Below the pieces are notes generated by a model. The model was not told the origin of the DNA, made no database searches, and saw only the letters and a list, made by a program, of their open reading frames with translations. A program made the position numbers and the translations under genes. A stretch of DNA of 64,000 bases from Siphonodentalium dalli (Eukaryota; Mollusca; Scaphopoda; Gadilida; Siphonodentaliidae): NCBI GenBank assembly GCA_032622095.1, contig CP136067.1:78578705-78642704 (forward strand). The letters are read 5' to 3'. Below, in pieces: positions 35,646 to 47,920 of this stretch. Numbering within the stretch: position 1 is the first letter of the stretch; every line of letters begins with the position of its first letter.

Positions 35646-37379
35646 ACAACAAGTGTTCTCCGATGATCAGTATGCATGACGGCCGCCCAGTCTGTCGTGT
35701 GCATTTTATCACCAAAGATGATATAGCGATGGCTGCTGATTTGCAAGATCGATATGGTCTTGAAAAGTAACCTGGGAATACGAAGGCAAATATGTTGAGC
35801 CCATAGTTATGATTCGTGCGAGAGAGACTCATCGTAACTGTATGAAGGTTTGTATTCAGAATCATTGAGCTATATGCAGAATGTCATGGCATGCAATATT
35901 ACATATGGGGATTGAATATCCACCGGTATGTACCAAGTTTTCATTAGATATAGACAGAACACAACGCGCATCTTAATCTCGAATCTGTTATCGAATGAGT
36001 TGCGGATGGCGTCAGCGTAGCTCGAGCGAAATGTAACTATGCGCCGTCCGCAACGAGTTCAATAAAAGATTCCAGATTATGATACAAGTTGCTTTCTGTA
36101 TTTATTCTACACTGTTGTGTCAGATAAATTAAATCCATTACTGTCACCTCCATTGAAGCTATGACTACCTGTATTGTGATTTAACTCTGATGAATAACCA
36201 GTAATTTTCGGGGCATCACCCGAATCGGATCGTTGCCGTAATGTACGTCATCTTTCTTGGCGACAACGTCAACAAGAATAGTTCCGGCTTGTATTCTACT
36301 AGAGTTATACACTAATATGTATTCAATGGCTCGTATTCCGTTAAATACGTGTGCCTCGCGTAGATGGGTGTGGAATAAAGAGTGGATACATTTTACAACA
36401 TATTCCCATGTCAATTAGTTTCATATTGAATGTAAATATTCACATAGGTTCATATTGAACTTATTTGGTTCTGAAATAAGCGGGTAGTGAACTTATAACC
36501 GTTATTCCGTTGAATGACGCGGACCACAATGGAAACACACTACCACGGTAAATATATAGGCTTGTATAGAACCAATTGCTCAAATAGTGTTATATTGGAC
36601 TTGTCTAGTTTAAAAATAGGTAATAGCGAACATAACCTATTTCGACCTACAAATATATTCATATTGAACTTATATCATCCATGAGAACAGAATGAATTTT
36701 AAGAGAGATTATATCTGATGGTTTCAAATAAGTCTTTTATCGACATATAAGACAGCTGTATTGTGATAGCGGACCAGCAGAAATATAGTTCAGCTTGATT
36801 AGCTCATTGCATGGATTTGTTTAATATCCATATATGGGATGTTACATAAGGGAATTATGCATGTATGGTCACTGAATGGATTTGTTTATTATCCGTATAT
36901 GGATGTTACATAAGGGAATTATGCGCCAGATTTGACTCGTTCTAGCGGTTTCGTTCTCTGGTAGACTACTTAGTTTAGGAGATGTATTCTCATGTGTTGG
37001 ACTGGGGCTATCAACCATTTCGGTCTTATTTCCAAAGTCAGTTTACATGCAGGACGTTAAAGATGTTAGTTGTAAAGACGGACGATCGACTGTGCTCATT
37101 AATTGCTCTCACACTTTGTATATAGTTTCGGATTTGAAAGGTTTGCTTGTGAGGATGAACTACTCTTCTGCTTTATAGGTTTATTTGCTGTTAATTCCCC
37201 CAGAGGTGGAAAACTTTCAGGCCTTGGTTAGGTGTGGCGTGCATGTATATAGCATAACACACGTCAGGGTTCCGCGACTTATGTGTTATAATTCTGATCG
37301 CAGACATACTCCATTTGTCGTTCATTGAATCATATGAACTGTATGTGGGTGCATGATGTCACGACTCAAATTTCTATTT
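35646..37379. other. Unassigned region with repeat fragments
   Basis: No gene supported. 36418-36680 is a diverged copy of repeat P (TTCATATTGAACTTA, CCGTTATTCCGTTGAATGACGC). 36800-36925 is a roughly 69 bp segment duplicated in tandem (ATGTTACATAAGGGAATTATG twice). Confidence 0.45.
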
Positions 37380-37559
37380 GATCACCCTACCGGAGTGTTT
37401 CACACCACTTTAACTAGTGTCTATGATCACCCTACCGGAGTGTTTCACATCACTTTAACTATTGTCTATGATCACCCTACCGGAGTGTTTCACATCACTT
37501 TAACTATTGTCTATGGTCACCCTACCGGAGTGTTTCACATCACTTTAACTATTGTCTGT
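37380..37559 (+). repeat. Minisatellite, 4 x 45 bp
   Basis: Four near-identical 45 bp units beginning GATCACCCTACCGGAGTGTT. Because 45 is a multiple of three, all units stay in frame inside an 82-codon ORF (37353-37601) and give four copies of a 15-residue DHPTGVFH...TLT.VY peptide. I see no signal peptide or flanking coding context and do not call a gene. Confidence 0.85.
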
Positions 37560-38081
37560 GTGAGATGGGAACACATGCATCCACGGTGGCTGTTAAAATG
37601 ACAACATTTCAGTTGTTCTCTTTATATAAAACAAGTATTCGTTATTTAGTAAATATGTAACTAAACAACGGGTATGGCATGAGAATAATACTATGTCAGA
37701 TGTGCACATAAAATTCCGTGATGGCCACATTTCAGTATATCTATTCCCATAGATTGTCTTTTAAAACCAAATATCCGTTTGTTGCACGCAGCTACACCTT
37801 TTTAAATCGATGCTGAAGATAGATTCGATGATCGCCAAGCACGGCCATATACGGCTTGTACATAAATTTATACTATGCACATGCACGACGTTGAGTTCAT
37901 CTACTGTATTTCTTCTACCTTTGACCAAATAATAATTTTGTTATTTCTTATTTGTTATAACTGCTGGGGAGTATTGGGTATAAATTCAAATTTTGTAAAG
38001 TGACATTGATCAACGACCATCGATAGGCTGCTATAATTTCAAAAACTTGAGGTTACGTCATATGTTATACACGTGTGTTGC

Positions 38082-38326
38082 TTAAAGATACGGGCGGTGT
38101 TGGCGGTGGGTGTGCTGTTAAAATATTCACCTCCGTTAAAAACCGCCATAAACAGAAGGAATAGTAAGATATAGACATACTTTGTTCTTATGCCAATCAG
38201 AAATATGGCATAAACAGTATGTTATTGTCAATTTGTTCCCATTTGTTATGTAAACAAAAGCAAAAAACGTTACGTTTCCTGGCTTTTGTTTAGATCCGGA
38301 TATGGTAAACATAAAGAGCGTTTTTA
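38082..38326 (+). mobile_element. MITE family K, copy 3 (left half)
   Basis: Starts TTAAAGATACGGGCGG and runs to the ATAAAGAGCGTTTT word, where similarity to 60178-60697 stops. The right half is missing. Confidence 0.7.
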
Positions 38327-39299
38327 CTTGCGCCAGTCCATGCTGGACGCAAGTAATGTTTTCGGTGCGGATATTTGTCTGTTTATTTGTCTGTTTATTT
38401 GTCTGTCCTTCCGTGAACATGTTACGTCATACACGCAATAATGTGAAATGGTTGCATCAATTGTAATTTAAATCCACATATATACTTAATTTGCATTGTT
38501 ATCGGGTTTTATTTTGGTAATAAATCGTTCATAAATGAACAATATTGAATTATTTCGTTCTGGAAACCGACCAAGACGTGGTGACGTCACGACGCACATC
38601 AGGACGTCAAAGGCTACATGGGCGCGCAAAACACCAGACATGATCGCGTCGATGTCCAGACAGCTGAGACTCGTTTTATACGGACGGCCTAAACCATTCC
38701 ATCGGCCAACAACTTCGTGTTTTATTATTATAAATATATATATACTGCATGGAAAACAAAGGTGGGCAATAGTACTGCCCATTAGAAGCCTATTTTATGT
38801 AACTTGGAACTCGGGGAAATGAGTTGAGATCATGTCTAAAAGATGCGTGCGGAATCGTTTTTTTTTTTCGCAGAGACAGTGAGGTGCGAACGTATTTCTG
38901 GAAAGTTCAAAACATTTTCGAAAGATCCTGGTGCATATAAATCCTGTCCGATCAAACAGTCGATCGCGTGGTTCAATTGAAAAACAATTGCACTGAACAA
39001 TGTGAATGTGGAAACATGGATTATTAATATGCCTTATTAATTAACTGGGAAAACAAGCTTTCTCGTTATCAACGCAATAGACTACCCGATGTTATGTTCC
39101 CGAAGACTCTACAGATCAGTCGCTATAAGGGCATGTTCACATTGACACAGTGTTAATCAAAGATTAGCCAATGGCCGCGTGTCTTTTATTTAATTGCGTC
39201 GGTATTTGTAAGTTACTTTTATGGTTTTTGCCACTGAAGTGCAATGGCATACACACTTGATATCATTCTAATCAACTTAGTAATTTAACCCAATTTGTA
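38327..39299. other. Unassigned region
   Basis: Overlapping ORFs on both strands at 38486-38822 show no domain. Three TTTGTCTGTTTA words lie at about 38375-38404. Nothing else recognised. Confidence 0.35.
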
Positions 39300-40340
39300 T
39301 AACATAACATAACATAACATTTTTATTGACATAATACACCCACGCGGGGCAGTTGTCATAATACAGATAATTTAAACACAAGTCAAGACAATTTCATATA
39401 ATATATATATATATAACATGTATTTGTAACTCAACACTATATTCTCATTTATTTGCGGAAAACTGCCGAACCATGTTACAGATCAGATTGCATATGCTCG
39501 GGTGTTCAGCCTTCATGAGGAATATGAACTTTTCTATTTCATCAAAGTTTACGAAAATTGGTTGGTGAACTCCTATTTCAGTGAAAAATCTCTTCCGCAA
39601 ATAGTTATGTTTTTCACATCTCATTATAAAGTGTTCTTCGTTTCAATTTCATTTGCTTCACATTTTTTACATATGCGTTTCTCGTAAGGTATTTTTGGCT
39701 GAGCGTGTCGCCCAACCTCTACCTGCAACTTATATGATTGCTTACTCTAAGCTTACTGAAACACGATCTCGTATAAAAATTAGTAATTTGGAGTAAGTAT
39801 GGTTCAATTTCATATTGTTCTTTGAAACAACGATACGTTCTTAATTTATTCATACCATTTTTCTTGTTGTCATCGAATATTTCGTTTTTGAACGTTAGAA
39901 TATGAACGCATTTTAATTCTTCCCGGACTTTATTGAGATATTCCAGCGATAGGTTATCCTCTAAATCGCTTATTTTTGGCACGTGAAGTGCTTCTGCCAA
40001 AAACGGTGGAACTATATATTCATCGCATATTTGGGCAGAATTCTGAAGTAACATATTCGGTTTTCTTTCAGACAGTTTAAGCATATATCTTACAGCATTC
40101 ATTATCGCATCATGTGCTATCGGAAATCTGCCCAATTCTGCTCTTGATGTCGCGTGATTAGACGCCATTCTATTTAAACCCAACACTGATTTACAAAATT
40201 TAACACGTGTAATTTCACATGGAATAGATTCAAGCTTGCATGTTAATATTAATATGCGATGCCCATATTTCGCAACCATATAAAACGATAGGTTTTATCA
40301 GCTTGTCAAATATATGATATAGCATCATCGCAACCAATCG
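39300..40340 (-). pseudogene. Non-LTR retrotransposon 3' end (C-terminal part of ORF2, frameshifted)
   Basis: On the minus strand the region codes, in three frames, for the C-terminal part of a Jockey/CR1-type ORF2. First (40265-40335) comes FDKLIKPIVLYGCEIW, a hallmark just after the reverse transcriptase. Then, in a 186-codon open frame (39719-40279), come VKFCKSVLGLNRMASNHA and AELGRFPI, both typical. After a further shift (about 39620-39705) there is PYEKRICKKCE, the start of the terminal zinc-finger-like region. The 3' end on this strand is an (ATGTT)n tail (39300-39320), the usual form in non-poly(A) non-LTR elements. At least two frameshifts make it non-functional. Everything 5' of the end of the reverse transcriptase is missing, which is the usual 5' truncation. 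Confidence 0.8.
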
Positions 40341-40650
40341 TCTTCACATCCTTTATATGCACGATGTCTACGTTGTTCTATTAAAATGTCAAACAACTCG
40401 TACGTATTACTAAGACTATCATTAGTGTAATAGATCAACTTGAGATAACAGAGGTATTCTGTCGGTACGCACAACTATTTCAGCGATGGATGAACTGAGA
40501 TTTGATATCTAGATTTTTGTTATCGATCTCTCAAACGAGGGGGCAGCACTCGTGGTTCAAACTGTTTTTGGTAAGACACCACAAAACAAGCCAGATGTGT
40601 GATGGGCACAAGTATAGGCAGCTCCAGTGGGTGCATTCTAGTTTGTTACT

Positions 40651-40927
40651 GTTTTCCTGATATGGAAATAATAAAGAGCGTTTATATCATTTTTGCGTGA
40701 TTAACCAATAGAATTGCGCTGTGTTATGTGAACAGAAGCACAACTTCTGTAACACGAGCATTCTCTTGTTTACGTACACCATCGTACGTCTTGTAGACAA
40801 TATACTATTTACGCGAGGATTCTGTTTGGCATATGAACGGATCTGTATGTATTTTGGTGTTCCTTCTGTTCATGGCAATTTGAACAAATATATATATTTC
40901 TGCAACGAACGCCGCCCGTGCCTTTAA
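40651..40927 (+). mobile_element. MITE family K, copy 4 (right half)
   Basis: Matches the right half of 60178-60697, from TCCTGATATGG through ATAAAGAGCGTTTATATCAT to GCCGCCCGTGCCTTTAA. It is complementary in extent to the left-half copy at 38082-38326. Confidence 0.7.
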
Positions 40928-41092
40928 TGCACAAACCGCTCAGTTTTAAATAATAATTCATCGGATCATCGCTGCTTCTCGATCTTTTGTTCTCGTCATG
41001 TTTAGATGTGTGTCTGTTCCGTGAATGAGAGCTGATATTAAGGACATGAAAATCGTATGGACATGAAAATTTGAGAGCTGACATGTTGCAAC

Positions 41093-41223
41093 ACTCTATC
41101 TCATATCGATGAGTGCGAGAAAAATATGACTGCGCAAATTATATACGAGTAAGGTGTTATAGAACTGTATCTTAGAATATTATACCTGAACATTTTCTAG
41201 CACACATCGATATGAGATAGAGT
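41093..41223. mobile_element. 131 bp MITE with ACTCTATCTCATATCGATG termini
   Basis: Left ACTCTATCTCATATCGATG and right CATCGATATGAGATAGAGT are exact inverses, with similarity continuing to about 32 bp. The interior is about 65 bp of AT-rich sequence. No coding capacity. Confidence 0.7.
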
Positions 41224-41457
41224 TTTATTGGGAGTTGGATTGGAAGCGAACACTAACGGTTGCCAGTCTGTCACATATGCAACAGTAATATGGTTGCATC
41301 GGTGCCTGTGTGGTACGAACGGCGCTGATTACAATTAATTTATCGGGCTTTTATATAAGCGGGAAATAAAATTAGCTTGATTATTTTGTGACAGCTTTAG
41401 TTACTGAATGAGAACATGATATACACCGGTCCAATGCGATGATATAATATATATAGG

Positions 41458-41602
41458 ATCTACAATGAGTCACCAGTTTATAGCGGAATTTACAAAACGA
41501 GTCCAGTAAATTAGGTCTGGACCGAGCCTTTGGCGAGGTCCAGATCTAATTTACTGGACGAGTTTTGTAATTTCCGCTATAAACTGGGGACGAGTTGTAG
41601 AT
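41458..41602. repeat. Long hairpin, 66 bp arms, 13 nt loop
   Basis: Left arm 41458-41523 and right arm 41537-41602 pair along their full length with about ten mismatches. Examples are CCAGTTTATAGCGGAA with TTCCGCTATAAACTGG, and GTCCAGTAAATTAG with CTAATTTACTGGAC. It could be a compact MITE or a transcribed hairpin; the sequence alone does not decide. Confidence 0.75.
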
Positions 41603-42164
41603 TTTATTTATTACATTATCCAAAACATCGACAAAACATACTTAAATCAACAAATGGGACACGAAACTAACATAGGCTTCTATAAGGCACGTGATGACGT
41701 TTCACGTAGCTATTCGTAACTATTCGTTGTTAGCCCGCGTAAAGAAATAGTCCCAGATAAATAAAGACGCTAAGGCGCATTTAATGGCGTATATTTAATG
41801 ACATAACTTTTCAAACTCTTCGTTCGCGATAGGTTGTTGGAAAAAATATTTGAAGCCATGTAATATTTTGAGACAAAGCGTACGGAATGTTAACAGACGA
41901 AAAACCGGAAGTCAAATGTCACCTGGCACTATTTCCTGTTAGTAAACGAACGTTTAATATCACAATTTATAGAATGGGTTTATTGAATGGAATAAGGATA
42001 GGATCGTGTAATAAATATATATAATTCGACCTTACTATATTCACATACGATGTACGGACTCTTTCTTTCATATATATAGTATCTCGATCGAAACCTATAG
42101 GAAGCACTTCGACGAATGTGTGCAACATAGCACATTCAAATGATAGGATGTAAGTTGTTATTCT

Positions 42165-42480
42165 CTATTGATCAGGTTGCATATTGGTGCTGCGTCTAAA
42201 CTCTTGATCGTTGAATGCCTCGTTTGTATGACACTCTAGCTGACGAAAAACTTCACGGAACATTAACGACTTTTTAATTGGATCTTCTAGTTTAGAACAC
42301 TTAGATCTGACACGTGACTTTCCCATTAGCCGCACAGCTTTGAGAACCTCCCCACTATGGCGATAATGATACGTTTGTGTTTGCAACTGAGCTTCTCTTG
42401 ACTTTTGCACATCGGTAAGTGAGTATACATCGTGCGCAGTTTTCTGCGGACGTTTCTTCACAATAGACGCATTTCTGATG
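42165..42480 (-). CDS. Unrecognised open frame, possible exon
   Basis: An open frame of about 100 codons on the minus strand, rich in Lys, Arg and Gln, ending at a stop at 42165. It begins after a TAA near 42490, and no ATG is present at its start. An adjacent frame (42458-42661) also looks coding-like. A third frame spells C-x2-C-x7-C-x2-C-x5-C around 42400-42460, so a frameshifted zinc-finger pseudogene is conceivable. I do not recognise the family. Confidence 0.2.
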
Positions 42481-42689
42481 CAATTTTACCACCTCTTGCT
42501 GATTGCGGAAGAGTGTTCAGGGGTCGAGAGTTCTCGACTTTCGCTTCCGTGGGAGGCGTTTCGAAAGCAGAGGGCACATCCTGTATCTCTCTGTTCAATA
42601 AGCACCAGCTAATTGTCTCGGGGGTGAAATGCGTTTGTGGATTGTGATCCAAAAGTCGCACACGACGTCCTACATATTATCACCACAAC

Positions 42690-44455
42690 CGGACCCGGAC
42701 ACGCCCATGGGCACGCGGACAGTGTTATGTGATGGCTTATGGTAGTATAGGATACAAAATACGCATAGATTATTAAAATTGACTTGCTATGTCATCCACC
42801 GGCGGGTTTATTAACCCATTAAATACCGATGTTGACTAAAAGAACCCGAGAGAGTCCGGACACACAGGGACCCGATCAGATTATATATTGATGACTAATG
42901 GTAGTGAGGCACTTACTAAAGGTATACTGTGAAGATTGACTCACCATCTCGTTCACGACCGGCTTCATTAACCCCTTAAATGACGATATGCACCAGAAGA
43001 ACATATGAGAGCCCGGGCAAGCCCGGGCAGCCCCGTGGGCCCACGGACAACATAATATGATTATATATGGTAGTGGGATACATACTAAGTATAGGGTATA
43101 GGTTGCGAACGTTTATTTGCTGTGTCATCCAGTGACATCCACCGCCGGTTTTATTAACGCTTTAAATTCCGATATTGACTAAATAGTGGAATAGATTAGT
43201 TCACTTTATGACTAACGTATGAAATTTTGCAAATATGTACATATTCACACTTTAAATTGATATTAGGTATGGAATCACGCTGAAATTTCACTTTAACCCC
43301 TCTTTTAAGGGATTTCCCGAATTTAAAGAGCGTTCCATAATTATATAATTTACTAAATGTCGCAATTACTTTTCCCATGGAATATGCAATTAAAAATTAG
43401 GCATATACAGTAAGTATGACTCTGCGAGATATATTGATACATTTCAGGCCAAAATTGGACCCCCCCCCCCCTCCATGGTGGCCCTCAAAATGGCAGCAGT
43501 AAGTGGAAAATTTGACATTTTTTCATCAACATATTCTATATCTGTTTCAGCTTTTTGGAACTGCTTGAGAATTTGACTCTATTTTGTGATGTTAACTGAT
43601 CATTGTAGCAATGAAATGTGTCATTCGTGGGGTTCTATCCCCTTGAAATCCTTAAAAATCGATTTTTACAGAATTCAGTATAAAATTTCACAAAAAATCA
43701 TAAATTGTATCCTAGTTACATTTCAACAAGAAATGAGCAGAACTGCACAATGTAAGTGATGCATACCATTACTTGTGACAATATTAACCCAATGGAATCA
43801 AAATTTTCACTAAAAATGGCTATCAAAATGGCGGTCAAAATATGGAAAATTGAAAATATGGTCCCAGTGTGCCAATACAATCGCTTGTATAAAAAAAAGT
43901 TGTTGTTGACGTATACAATTGGATATTATGTCGTAAGTACATTGAACACTAACATTTATGATGCATCTTTGTTAAGTGTTACGATTACATTACCAAAATA
44001 TTGGAATTTTCTCTAAAAATTCTAACTTATCAGGCTTGGACTATTTAGAACTATCTTTGGTATTTACTGATTTAATCTTTCTTAGATGCATCACATTGAG
44101 GAGTTTTTAGAAAAATAATACTCAAGATGGCTTGCAAAATGTTCACAATTTTTTATAGAAAAGTTGATATTTTCACATATATTCAATATTTCTCAGGTCT
44201 TCTGCAAAGGTAGCAAATTGTGATTCGCTTGGCGATTAAACATGCTACTCAATCAACTGACAACTAACTGTTCTATTCTGGTTGTCCCAGTACCTTATGG
44301 GGCATGGCAATTCCATTTTACATGATGCAAAATGTAATTTAGCTGAAAACTTCTTATCGGATTCTGGCCATGTGTTGAACGGAAATGAGCAGAAATCTGA
44401 AAATAAACTGAGAGGGGTATAATTATATGCCTACTCTGGCCCAATAACATGTGAC
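42690..44455 (-). repeat. Repeat T, copy 1 (left arm of an inverted pair)
   Basis: Inverse of 46020-47900. The outer part is three tandem units of about 170 bp containing TTCATTAACCCCTTAAATGACG, TATGGTAGTG and GC-rich GAGCCCGGGCAAGCCCGGG boxes. The inner part (43200-44455) is low-complexity AT-rich sequence with many AAAATGGC words. Landmarks shared with the right arm include GAAATTTCACTTTAACCCCT, TAAAGAGCGTTCCATAATTA, AATCGCTTGTA and GGCATG.CAATTC.ATTTT. Confidence 0.75.
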
Positions 44456-44504
44456 AATTTTTGTTATATTGAGTTGAAATATTCATAATCAATTGTATGC
44501 CTCA

Positions 44505-45540
44505 CTTACTGTGCACAGCTCTGCCCATTTCTTCTTAAAATGTGACTAGAATCCTAACGGTGATTATTGGTGAAATTTCATACCAAATTCTGTAAAAATC
44601 GAATTAGTGAGGGATCGGAAGGGACTGGGATCCCACGAATGGCATATTTCATTCCTTCAATAATCAGTTAACATGAAAAATACAAAATATTTCCGAACCA
44701 GTTACATAATTTTACAGCTTAAACTGATCTAGAAGATATTGGTGAAAAAAAGCCAAATTGTTCTCTTTCAGCTGCCATTTTGACGGCCATCTTGGACAAG
44801 GAGTTCCAATTTTGCCACAAACATTTGGCATTATATCTAGCAGTGTCATTTTAATCTAATTTTAAATCGCAATTTTCATGGTAAGATTAATTGCGACATT
44901 TAATAAATTATATAATCACGAAACGCTCTTTAATTTTCCATATCTAATATCAATAAGTTAGTGAATGTGTACATATGAGCAAACTTTCATGCTTTATTCA
45001 CAATTTTAACAATTGCCTTGGAAACTGAACTCAATCTACTCCACTAAAAGAACCCGGAACTCGGTGAGAGCCTGGGCGGATTCAGAGAGCAGATCACACT
45101 CTATAATAATAATAAATAGTTTTTATATAGCGCTTTATCCCATATGGCCCAGAGCGCTTATGTTGATGACTAACGGTAGTGGTGCACTTGTAAAATTTAA
45201 ACGGTGAAGATTGAATCGCCAACTCGTTCGTGTGCGGGTTCATTAACCCCTTGAATGGCGGTATAGGTTAGACAGATCGCGAGATATTTCGGGCAAGCGC
45301 GGGGAGGGGGCCCCATGGACCCCTAGACGGTATAACATGATTCAGTATGGTAGTATATGATGCATAGGCTGTGAAAATTTACTTGCCGTGCCACCCATCA
45401 CCGGTTTTATTAACACTTTAATGTCGATATTGGCTCAACGAACCGTAGCTGCGAATACTGACTCGCCATCTCGTTCACGGCCGAGTTCATTAACACCTTA
45501 AATGACGATCTGGATCAGGAGAGCATGGAATTATGAAAGT
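44505..45540 (+). repeat. Repeat T, copy 2 (partial, diverged)
   Basis: Same orientation as copy 3. It shares the order of CATATTTCATT, ATCAGTTAACATGAA, ATTGCGACATTTAATAA, GAAACGCTCTTTAA, then TTCATTAACCCCTT and CATCTCGTTCACGGCC. It contains an ATATAGCGCTTTATCCC/AGAGCGCTTA module at 45118-45160. Confidence 0.6.
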
Positions 45541-46019
45541 GTTTTGATCTCAAGCAGAAATATGTTATACCCATAGTAATGGGGTGTTATACCTATAGTA
45601 GAGCACACACAAATATATCCAATAAGTGTTATTAATGAATTAGGCTATTGGCTATCTAGCTAATAAATTTCGCCATATTTGATAGAACGTCAGTGGGGTA
45701 CTTTTGACTACGTCTTGCCTCAACTGCATGCCAGTTGAATTATCAAAGACCTGAATGCCACAACTCCCGAAGGTTGAAGTCGAGTTCCGAGTCATGCATG
45801 ACGCTGATTTTAATGAGCATAGTTAGGCTCCGTTTAATGTTTGTTGACATACTTGCAATGGAGGAAATGGCATTCGTGACATTAGTCAATCAACCTTGAT
45901 GCCAATGGCCCATAATTTGATGTTATTAATCAGCTTTTGACTAATCTCCTTGTTTGACTTTCTAAAAGGCCTGCTGTTACCTGGTCTTGTACCCACTTTC
46001 ATATAATGGTTACGCATGA

Positions 46020-47900
46020 CTGTTATTGGACCAGAGTAGGCATATAATTATGCCCCTCTCAGTTCATTTTCAGAGTTCTGCTCATTTCCGTTTAAAAACA
46101 TGGTCAGAATCCCCATAAGAAATTTCGGCAAAATTACATTCTGAATCATTTAAAATGAATTGTCATGCCCCATGAGGTAAAGGGACAACGAGAATAGAAT
46201 ATTTTGTTGCCAGTTGATCAATTAGCATGTTTAATAACAAAGTGAATCACAATTTGCTACCTTTACAGAAAAGTAGAGAATAATGTTCGGGATATATGTA
46301 AAAATATAAACTTTTCTATAAAATTTTGTGGACATTTTGCAAGCCATCTTGAGTATGTTTTTCTAAAAACGCCTCAATGTGATGCATTTAAGACGGATTA
46401 AATCAATAAATACCAAAGATAATTCAAAATAGTCCAAGCCTGATAAGTTAGAATTTTTAGAGAAAATTCCAATATTTTGGTAATGTAATCGTAACTCTTC
46501 ACAAAGATGCATCATGTTAGAATTCAGTGCATTTACGACATAATATCCATTTTTATACATCAACCACAACTTTTTTACAAGCGATTGTTGGCACACTGGG
46601 ACCATATTTACCATTTTCAATATTTTGGCCGCCATTTTGACAGCCATTTTTAGCCGAATTGAAAATTTTGATTCCATTTGGTTAATATTGTCACACGTAA
46701 TGGTATGCATCACTTGCTTTGTGCAGTTCTTCTCATTTCTTGTTGAAATGTGACAAGGATATAATTTCTGATTTTTGGTGAAATTGTATACTGAATTCTG
46801 TAAAATTAGATTTTTTTAAGGATTTCAAGGGGATGGAACCCCATGAATGACATATTTCATTGCTATAATGATCAGTTAACATGAACATCACAAAATCAAA
46901 TCAAATTCTCAACCAGCTCCAAACAGCTGAAACTGATATAGAATATATTAGTGAAAAAATGTCAAATTTTCCACTTGGACATGGGTGTTTCCAATTTTGG
47001 CCTAAAAATGTATCAATATATCTCGCATAGTCATTCTTACTGTATATGCCTAATTTTTAATTGCATATTCCATGTGAAGAGTAATTGCGACATTTAGTAA
47101 TTTATATAATTATGAAACGCTCTTTAAATTCGGGAAATCCCTTAAAAGAGGGGTTAAAGTGAAATTTCAGCGTGGTTCCATACCTAATATTAATTAGTAT
47201 GTGAATATGTACATATGTGCAAAATTTCATACTTTGGTCATAAAGTGAAAATTTTTGTTACTAATCTATTCCACTATTTAACCAATATTGGAATTTAAAA
47301 GGTTAATCAAATCGGCGGTGGATGACACATCAAATGAACGTTCGCAACCTATACTTAGTATGTATCACACTACATAAGGCATCATATTATGTTGCACATG
47401 TGCCCATGGGGCTGCCCGGGCTTTCCCGGGCTCTCCTAAGTTCTTCTGGTTTATGGGTTAATGAAGCCGGTTCACGAGATGGCTAGTCAATCTTCAAAGT
47501 ATAGCTTTAGTAAGTGCCTCGCTACCATTATTCATCAATATATAATCTGATCTGGTCCCTGTGTGCCTGGACTCTCCCGTCATTTAATGGGTTAATGAAG
47601 CCGGTCGTGAACGAGATGGCGAGTCAATCTTCAAAGTATACCTTTAGTAAGTGCCTCGCTACCATTAGTCATCAATATATAATCTGCTCTGGTCCCTGTG
47701 TGCCTGGACTCTCCCGGATTATTTTAGTCAATATCGGCATTTAAAGGGTTAATAAACCCGCCGGTGGATGACACAGCAAGTCAATTTTAATAATCTATGC
47801 TTATTTTGTATCCTACTACCATAAGCCATCACATTACACTGTCCGCGGGCCCATGGGGCTGCCCGGGACCACCCGGGCTTGCCCGGGCGTGTCCGGGCTT
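46020..47900 (+). repeat. Repeat T, copy 3 (right arm of the inverted pair)
   Basis: Inverse of 42690-44455 and about 1.56 kb away from it. The outer part holds about four roughly 170 bp units and ends in a cluster of CCCGGGC words at 47850-47920. No gene in any copy; the ORFs at 43756-44016 and 46363-46713 are the same repeat read in mirror orientation. Confidence 0.75.
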
Positions 47901-47920
47901 GCCCGGGCACTAATTAGTCA

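Noticed and set aside
46363-46713. 116-codon minus ORF similar to the plus ORF at 43756-44016
   Set aside because: Similarity is explained by the inverted pair of repeat T; one copy is frameshifted relative to the other and there is no domain.
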